Of a DNA stretch of 12,976 nt, positions 8,106 through 12,976 are shown piece by piece. Position numbers and translations under genes: made by a program. The notes under the pieces are model-generated. The model was not told the origin of the DNA. It made no database searches and saw only the letters and a program-made list of their open reading frames with translations. Position 1 is the stretch's first letter. Every line of letters starts with the position of its first letter. The DNA is taken from the NCBI GenBank assembly GCA_018064545.1, contig JAGHUY010000242.1, forward strand, positions 1-12,976, written 5' to 3'. This stretch comes from Candidatus Apopatosoma intestinale. Its GTDB lineage: Bacteria; Bacillota; Clostridia; Oscillospirales; CAG-272.

Positions 8106-9698
8106 ATGGACGGCTTTTTCACTTGGTTTTTTGCCTTGATTACGACGATGTTCGGCGGCGTATGGAACAGCATCGTCAGCTTTTTCAGGGGCATCTTTCT
8201 CATATTCGATTTTAAAACGTACATCGGCCTGTTCGCGATGCATCGGCATTCTTTCGGCGTGATCGGGTGGATTCTGGCGGTTTTATGCTTTATCTTGGTA
8301 TATGCGTTCTGGTTCGGGGTGGTCTTCCTGATCGTCATGCTGGTGCGCAAGTACGTCCGGTTCCGTCAATCCATTGTCGGAAACGAAGATATGCTGGAAG
8401 AGATTGCAGAACTCCATCGCGACGTTGTCCGGCTGACGCGGGAAAAAGAGAAAATTCTGAAAATGAAAGCCATCGGCTCGCCCGATGCCTTTGAGGGGTA
8501 TGCCATGCCGGCTTTGCCCGGTGAGGCCACCGAGGTCGGCGGTCTGATGCCGCCCCCGTCATCTGCGCCTGCCGAACCCCGGAAAAACTCTGAGTCGGCC
8601 GCACTTTCCGACACCGCGGACAAACGGTTTTACCGCTTGGCGGCCGTTGATGAAAAGTACGAAACGTTTGTCGAGCCGATCTACGACTCGAATCTCTCCC
8701 TGTCCGACCTTTGCGACGACATCCGGAATTATGCCTGCTCCAAGGCTCGCCTGTTCTATGAGGTCAAGACGATCCGGCTGATGATCGCCGGCCTTGCCTC
8801 AACCAAACTGATCCTGCTCCAAGGTATTTCCGGTACCGGTAAAACGTCTCTCCCGTATATTATGGGTAAGTATTTCCGGAACGACGCGACCATCGCTTCC
8901 GTTCAGCCGTCATGGCGCGACCGGTCGGAGTTGTTCGGCTTCTATAACGAATTTACCAAGAAATTCAACGAAACCGAAGTTCTGCGCCGTATTTATGAGT
9001 CCGGATATAACGACGACATCAACGTCATCATCCTCGATGAAATGAATATTGCCCGTGTGGAATACTACTTCGCCGAGATGCTTTCCATTCTGGAAATGCC
9101 GGACCCCGAAGAATGGAAGATTCAACTGGTTTCCGCTGTCTGGGACAGCGATCCCGCCCGTCTGACCGACGGCAAACTCCAAATTCCGCAGAACGTATGG
9201 TATATCGGAACCGCCAACAACGACGACTCGACGTTTGCCATCTCCGATAAGGTCTACGACCGTGCGCTGGTCATCAATCTGGACAGCAAGGGCGTTCCGT
9301 TTGAGGCTCCGGAGACGGAGGCGAAATCCATCCGGTATTCCCATGTCGAATCGCTGTACCGACAGGCGCAGGAAGACTATCCCGTGACACAGGAAACTTT
9401 AGATAAGATCGAAAAACTCAACAACTACATTATTGATAAATTCCGTGTTGCTTTCGGTAACCGTATTCTGAAACAGTTGACCGTTTTTGTCCCCGTTTAC
9501 GTTGCTTGCGGAGGGGATGAAATCGAGGCCATCGACTATATTTTCGCAACGAAAGTGTTCCGTAAATTCGAGGCGTTGAACCTCTCTCTGATCCGCGACG
9601 AGATCAAGGGGCTGATCGCCCAACTGGATGCGCTTTTCGGCCGCGATACCATGACGGAATCCATTGCGTTTCTCCGTCGTTTGCAGAAATCGTATTAA
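8106..9698 (+). CDS. Membrane-anchored McrB/MoxR-like AAA+ ATPase
   Basis: 530 residues; CGGAGG precedes the ATG by 5 bases. The N-terminus holds a hydrophobic, partly amphipathic stretch (~3-34) and a clear membrane helix (~50-79), then a charged, probably coiled-coil segment (~88-120) and a Pro/Ala-rich linker (~130-170). The ATPase core follows: Walker A GISGTGKT at 240-247 (K246), Walker B VIILDEMN at 307-314 (D311, E312), sensor-1 region GTANNDD at 368-374, and a Y-D-R-A segment (R386) where McrB-like proteins carry the ring-contact arginine. The DEMN after Walker B is typical of McrB/MoxR-class AAA+ proteins. McrB itself is soluble, so the membrane anchor is unusual. The downstream gene, 29 bases away, should be the partner. 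Energising an envelope process is inferred from the anchor and neighbours. Confidence 0.88.
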   Translation: MDGFFTWFFALITTMFGGVWNSIVSFFRGIFLIFDFKTYIGLFAMHRHSFGVIGWILAVLCFILVYAFWFGVVFLIVMLVRKYVRFRQSIVGNEDMLEEIAELHRDVVRLTREKEKILKMKAIGSPDAFEGYAMPALPGEATEVGGLMPPPSSAPAEPRKNSESAALSDTADKRFYRLAAVDEKYETFVEPIYDSNLSLSDLCDDIRNYACSKARLFYEVKTIRLMIAGLASTKLILLQGISGTGKTSLPYIMGKYFRNDATIASVQPSWRDRSELFGFYNEFTKKFNETEVLRRIYESGYNDDINVIILDEMNIARVEYYFAEMLSILEMPDPEEWKIQLVSAVWDSDPARLTDGKLQIPQNVWYIGTANNDDSTFAISDKVYDRALVINLDSKGVPFEAPETEAKSIRYSHVESLYRQAQEDYPVTQETLDKIEKLNNYIIDKFRVAFGNRILKQLTVFVPVYVACGGDEIEAIDYIFATKVFRKFEALNLSLIRDEIKGLIAQLDALFGRDTMTESIAFLRRLQKSY

Positions 9699-9714
9699 AC
9701 GTCAATCCGGATAC

Positions 9715-9720
9715 AGGAGG
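9715..9720 (+). promoter_or_regulatory. Ribosome site that fixes the start of the ATPase partner gene
   Basis: AGGAGG at 9715-9720 is followed by two ATG codons. The one at 9721 touches the site and lies in another frame. The one at 9728 is 7 bases away and opens the 725-codon frame. Spacing decides for 9728. Confidence 0.8.
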
Positions 9721-9727
9721 ATGATTC

Positions 9728-11905
9728 ATGAACGGTGCTTCGGATTCAAAAGAGAATATTGCCGGCGCAGAACGGCCTTTGGCACAGGCGGATTCTCCCC
9801 TTATCCGTGTGAAAGACCTGTTTGAGAACGGCAAAAGCACAGTAGAACTGAAAAAGCGGTATATGCTGAAAGCGATCGACGAGGTGTGGGTTCGCGCCAT
9901 CGAAGACACGATCCCGTCGCTTGACGTCATCATCCGCCACCCGGGCGTCTTCTTGCAGGAACGGGAAGATATTCTTCCCATCGAGCAGACGCGCCGTGTG
10001 ACGGGACGCTCCATTCAGCATCTCTCTCAGCATACCGATTTCATTAAGGAAATCCGGGATGACGGTACGGTGATGCCGACCAAACTCCTGAACGTTTTTC
10101 AGGATGAGACGATGCTCACGTATGAAAACCGCTTTATCAACACGTTGCTGGCCAATCTGTATGGATTTGTCAGCCGCCGCTACGATATGGCCGCGGAATG
10201 CGGAGAAGATGAAAAAATGACCCGCCTGACGCTCGATCAGACGTTTGGCGACGACGAGACCCACGGCACCATGACGCTGACCATCGAGTATTCCGAAAAG
10301 CCGCGGCCTCACGAGGTCATCAAAAACTATATCTATTCCGACGATCTGTGGAAGCGGGTGGAACGGATCTATAAGATCGTGACCACCTACATGGATTCGG
10401 ATTTTTCCCGTCAACTGGGAAAAAATTACGTTCATCCGCCCATTATCCGGACGAACAAACTGCTGAAAAACGTTGATTTCCGTCAGTGTCTTTCTCTCTG
10501 GGAGTTCTTGGAACAATATGAGAATACCGGCTACGAAACGCTGATACAGGAAAACCTCGAAACGGTGGGGGAGGATTGCCTGGATGAACTGTATCGCTCC
10601 CTTGCCGACCAATATCTGATCTTCCAAAAGCATATCCGCAACGAGTTTGTGCCGGAAATGACGCTCGACTCCCATCTGACCGACGAGATCATCCATCCGG
10701 AGATCAAAAGCGAACTCGACCCTCTGCAAATCCGGGAACTGGATTATCGCGACGTCGTTCCGGCCGGAGCACCGGAACCGGTCACCGAGACCGGCGAGGA
10801 ACCCGCGATCGAAGAGGCCATCCGCGTGGCCTTGGCCGCCGACAGCATCTTTACTGCCGAGGAGGCGGACGGCGAGGAAGAATCGGTCTTTGAAAAGAAA
10901 AAGATTGCCTATCGCTATCGGTACTCGTATCTTTCCCGCCTGATCCGTGCGCAGAATCCCACGCAGGATTATTACACGGAGATCAAAAACGAACTGCTCG
11001 CCTATTCGGACGTGAGCTCGCGGATCAGCTGGAACCACGAACTGTTCGCCATCAAACGCCGGAAACTTGCCCGCATCAACGTCAAGGGGAAAACGATCTT
11101 CCTGTATTTGCCCCTGAATCCGCAGGATTTTCCGGTTTCCAAATATCACCACAAAGACGTCTCCGACGTAAAGAAGCATGAGGATTTACCTTTTCTTCTC
11201 CGCGTGAGAAGCGACCGCGGCGTCAAATATGCCAAAGAATTGATCGCACTCGTCATGCAGAGCCGCGATATTCTCCGTTTGGAGACTCCGACCTATACGG
11301 ATTACCATATGGCCTATGCCACCAACGAGGAACTGGCCGCAAGAACACCGCCGCTGGTGAAGATTTTGCCCGGCAGCGAAGACCTCCGCGAAAACGAGAT
11401 TCCCGTTCCGGAAATCCCCGCGGCACCGGCTATCCCGGCGATCCCGTATCGGTATCGCTATTCTTTCTCTGCCAATCTGATCCGGGCGCAAAGCCCGCTT
11501 CAAGACTATTATGAAACTCTCAAAAATGAGCTTCTCTCCTACGAAAAAGTCAGATCGACCATGTCGTGGAATCACGAATCGTTCCGTCACGGCCGAGGGA
11601 CGCTCGTGCGGTTGAAAGGACGCGGGAAAACTCTTCAAGTCCTGCTGAAACTCGACCCGGCGACCGTTCCGGAAAAGTATCACGTCAAATCCGGAAAAGG
11701 CGATTTTTCAAGCGTTCTCCGCGTCCGGAGCGCACGCGGCGTCGGCTATGCCAAAGCCTTGATCGCACGTGTGATGACGGAGGCCGGCATCGCACAAAAC
11801 GAGGTTCCCAAGCAGTCGTACCGGATGCCTTTCATGACCAACGAGGAAATGCTTGCTTTGCCGACCCCGCTTGTGAAAAATGTGAAAGCACCCGCTAAAA
11901 AGTAA
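9728..11905 (+). CDS. Probable partner of the AAA+ ATPase (McrC/DUF2357-like N-terminus) with tandem C-terminal modules
   Basis: 725 residues, no signal peptide or membrane helix, so cytoplasmic. Residues ~20-330 are mostly helical, with segments such as LTYENRFINTLLANLY and RTNKLLKNVDFRQCLSLWEF, which recall the N-terminal part of McrC-like/DUF2357 proteins encoded beside McrB-type ATPases; this call is tentative. No D...D/E-x-K nuclease signature (as in McrC's DAKYK) is visible. An acidic linker (~330-393) leads to two tandem modules, 395-547 and 574-720. Both start YRYRYS and share LIRAQ, DYY, KNELL, SWNHE, the RVRS..RGV..AK..IA core and a TNEE...PLVK tail. I recall a similar YY..IKN.LLSY..V.S..SW domain in many Clostridial proteins, but its function is not known to me. 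The position after the ATPase suggests an adaptor or effector of that machine. Confidence 0.85.
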   Translation: MNGASDSKENIAGAERPLAQADSPLIRVKDLFENGKSTVELKKRYMLKAIDEVWVRAIEDTIPSLDVIIRHPGVFLQEREDILPIEQTRRVTGRSIQHLSQHTDFIKEIRDDGTVMPTKLLNVFQDETMLTYENRFINTLLANLYGFVSRRYDMAAECGEDEKMTRLTLDQTFGDDETHGTMTLTIEYSEKPRPHEVIKNYIYSDDLWKRVERIYKIVTTYMDSDFSRQLGKNYVHPPIIRTNKLLKNVDFRQCLSLWEFLEQYENTGYETLIQENLETVGEDCLDELYRSLADQYLIFQKHIRNEFVPEMTLDSHLTDEIIHPEIKSELDPLQIRELDYRDVVPAGAPEPVTETGEEPAIEEAIRVALAADSIFTAEEADGEEESVFEKKKIAYRYRYSYLSRLIRAQNPTQDYYTEIKNELLAYSDVSSRISWNHELFAIKRRKLARINVKGKTIFLYLPLNPQDFPVSKYHHKDVSDVKKHEDLPFLLRVRSDRGVKYAKELIALVMQSRDILRLETPTYTDYHMAYATNEELAARTPPLVKILPGSEDLRENEIPVPEIPAAPAIPAIPYRYRYSFSANLIRAQSPLQDYYETLKNELLSYEKVRSTMSWNHESFRHGRGTLVRLKGRGKTLQVLLKLDPATVPEKYHVKSGKGDFSSVLRVRSARGVGYAKALIARVMTEAGIAQNEVPKQSYRMPFMTNEEMLALPTPLVKNVKAPAKK
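10910..11369 (+). repeat. Tandem module, copy 1, in the ATPase partner
   Basis: Residues 395-547 of the 725-residue protein. The order of conserved blocks is YRYRYS, LIRAQNPTQDYY, IKNELLAY, SWNHELF, KGKTIFLYLPLNP, KYHHKDVSDV, LRVRSDRGVKYAKELIALVM, then a TNEELAARTPPLVK tail. The basic and aromatic content suggests binding of nucleic acid or protein, but no catalytic residues stand out. Confidence 0.8.
11447..11890 (+). repeat. Tandem module, copy 2, in the ATPase partner
   Basis: Residues 574-720, colinear with copy 1: YRYRYS, LIRAQSPLQDYY, LKNELLSY, SWNHESF, RGKTLQVLLKLDP, KYHVKSGKGD, LRVRSARGVGYAKALIARVM, then TNEEMLALPTPLVK. The tail is conserved too, so the duplicated unit is about 150 residues and not just the core. 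An Ala/Pro/Ile-rich linker separates the copies. Diverged third positions indicate that the duplication is not recent. Confidence 0.8.
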
Positions 11906-12006
11906 AACCGTGAGTATTCACGGGCAATTTAACAAAGCATAACGGGAAATCGACCCGCTGAAACCGGCACGGATGATTCCCGCCAGACTAATTGAGAGAC
12001 AAAATC
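11906..12006 (+). other. Intergenic spacer with secondary structure before the second peptidase
   Basis: No gene is seen. This is the longest gap after the leader (101 bases). It opens with the hairpin CCGTGA/TCACGG (listed separately). CGGGAAATC (11943-11951) then pairs with GATTCCCG (11975-11982) with one bulged base. No good -35/-10 pair is seen. The ribosome site for the next gene is a weak GAGAG at 11994-11998, 8 bases before the ATG. The structure and weak site suggest that the second peptidase is expressed at a different level from the genes before it. Confidence 0.4.
11908..11923 (+). terminator. Possible weak terminator hairpin after the ATPase partner gene
   Basis: CCGTGA (11908-11913) pairs perfectly with TCACGG (11918-11923) around a GTAT loop, starting 3 bases after the TAA. 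Only a short ATTT follows (11927-11930), and not directly, so termination would be partial at best. It may simply protect the 3' end of the upstream message. Confidence 0.3.
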
Positions 12007-12976
12007 ATGCTGAAAAACAAATTCACCTCTTTTTTCCCCGATAAACCGAAAGCCGCTCTTCTCAAAGCCAAAGAGATTTTTGAACGGTATCAGAAGTCGG
12101 TTGCCAAAAAGATTGTCAATATCGTTCTGACCGCCACTGCGGTGTTTCTTGCCGTGACGCTCGTTTTCGTCCTGTATGCGAAGATAACCAATAAGTCGAT
12201 CTTGTCCCGCCGCATTCTTTGGGTTATGACTTCCAGTATGGAAACGACCATTCCGGCTCGCAGTTACATTTTGGCACGGGACATTGACCCCGCAGACGTC
12301 CGGGTGGGCGACGTGATCGCCTTTTATTCTTCTGACCCGACACTGGCCGGCCAGTTGAACACCCACCGCGTCGTGGAGATCATCGGGGATCATGAGGCAT
12401 TTCGCACCAAAGGGGATGCGAACCCTTTGGAGGATAAATATTCGGTCAAACCGGAGGACGTGCTGGCGCGTTATGAGCGCAATATGCCGTTTTTGTCCAT
12501 ATTGGGACGGGTCTATTCCAGTCTTCTCGGCTTTATTCTGATCCTGCTGTTTGTGATGTCCCGGACGGTGGTCTGGTGCATTCAGACTCTGAAAAAAGCA
12601 GAGTCGGAAGAACGGGATGATGAGATCGAGCGGAGAATCGCCGAAGAGATTAAAAAACTCGAATCGGGGGACATTCAGGCGCTTATTTCCACGGGGGAAT
12701 ACGCGCTGGTCCGTGTTTCTTCTCAGAAGCAAGATGACGAATCCGAGCCGGAGGCTGAGACGCCCATTCCGGCAGAAGAACCCGCGGCGGAAGAGCCGCT
12801 TCCCATGGAAGAACCCGTGGAAGAAGAACCGGTTCCGGCGGAAGAACCCGTGACGGAAGAGCCGCTTCCCATGGAAGAGCCCGTGGAAGAAGAACCGGTT
12901 CCGGTGAAAGAACCCGCGACAGAAGAACTGCTTCCTGTGGAAGAACCTGCGGAAGAAGAGCCGCTTCCTGTCGAAG
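12007..12976 (+). CDS. sipW-like: Second SipW-type signal peptidase with Pro/Glu-repeat tail (cut by window end)
   Basis: 323 codons are visible with no stop before the edge. The ATG at 12007 is chosen because the frame closes at a TAA at 11989 and only a TTG lies between. A cytoplasmic helix (~19-34) precedes membrane helix 1 (39-58). Catalytic S77 is in TSSM, GDVIAFY begins at G101, NTHRVVE supplies H120, and a GDAN box lies at 136-139: the Ser/His SipW layout. Helix 2 (~164-187) leads to a charged helix (ESEERDDEIERRIAEEIKKL, 199-218), which resembles the tail of the first peptidase. From ~255 an acidic EEPxPxEEP repeat runs off the window. With the usual topology this tail is cytoplasmic, which is odd for a signal peptidase. 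It may process a different substrate from the first enzyme, perhaps one encoded downstream. Confidence 0.9.
   Translation, partial: MLKNKFTSFFPDKPKAALLKAKEIFERYQKSVAKKIVNIVLTATAVFLAVTLVFVLYAKITNKSILSRRILWVMTSSMETTIPARSYILARDIDPADVRVGDVIAFYSSDPTLAGQLNTHRVVEIIGDHEAFRTKGDANPLEDKYSVKPEDVLARYERNMPFLSILGRVYSSLLGFILILLFVMSRTVVWCIQTLKKAESEERDDEIERRIAEEIKKLESGDIQALISTGEYALVRVSSQKQDDESEPEAETPIPAEEPAAEEPLPMEEPVEEEPVPAEEPVTEEPLPMEEPVEEEPVPVKEPATEELLPVEEPAEEEPLPVE
12790..12976 (+). repeat. 66-bp tandem repeat encoding the Pro/Glu tail
   Basis: Units begin at 12790, 12856 and 12922, exactly 66 bases apart, the third cut by the window end. Each 22-codon unit is itself two 11-codon halves of the form EEPxPxEEPxx. 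Units 1 and 2 differ at few bases and unit 3 is more diverged. The period keeps the frame. Copy number is likely to vary between strains. Confidence 0.9.

Noticed and set aside
9746..11179. 477-codon open frame on the minus strand opposite the ATPase partner
   Set aside because: Same type of shadow; the plus-strand frame has a good ribosome site and internal homologous modules, the minus frame has neither.
8106..11905. Type IV restriction (McrBC) defence system
   Set aside because: The ATPase carries membrane helices in place of a DNA-reading domain, the partner shows no nuclease motif, and the neighbours are envelope genes.
11929..12732. 267-codon open frame on the minus strand over the second peptidase
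   Set aside because: The plus strand encodes clear catalytic motifs of a signal peptidase here; the minus translation shows no domain.

Overview
The window is a single + strand gene array from what looks like an uncultured gut- or rumen-type Clostridia (Bacillota). Strong AGGAGG-like ribosome sites, SipW-type signal peptidases with a matching SipW-dependent signal peptide, and roughly balanced G+C support this. The genus cannot be told from the sequence. No RNA gene, insertion sequence, CRISPR array or phage gene was seen.

Layout: (1) 1-177 is a non-coding, C-rich, strongly structured leader with a perfect 9-bp GC hairpin. (2) 178-1167 encodes a 329-residue protein held or exported by an N-terminal membrane helix. 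(3) 1164-7307 overlaps it by 4 nt (ATGA) and encodes a 2047-residue secreted giant with a SipW-type signal peptide, Gly-rich linkers and about a dozen divergent aromatic repeat units. (4) 7365-8075 is a SipW-type (Ser/His) signal peptidase. (5) 8106-9698 is a membrane-anchored McrB/MoxR-like AAA+ ATPase. (6) 9728-11905 is its probable partner, whose N-terminal half is tentatively McrC/DUF2357-like. It lacks a visible nuclease motif and ends in two tandem copies of a ~150-residue module. (7) 12007 to the window edge is a second SipW-type signal peptidase with a long Pro/Glu repeat tail, cut off by the window end.

The gaps are 57, 30, 29 and 101 nt, all genes run the same way and no strong terminator lies between them, so they read as one operon. 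The simplest model is an export and assembly locus. The two signal peptidases would process the giant protein (and perhaps the 329-residue protein) at the membrane. The membrane-anchored AAA+ protein and its partner would form a cytoplasmic-face ATPase machine that assembles, remodels or gates the surface structure. The individual family calls for the peptidases and the ATPase are well supported; the joint function is inference.
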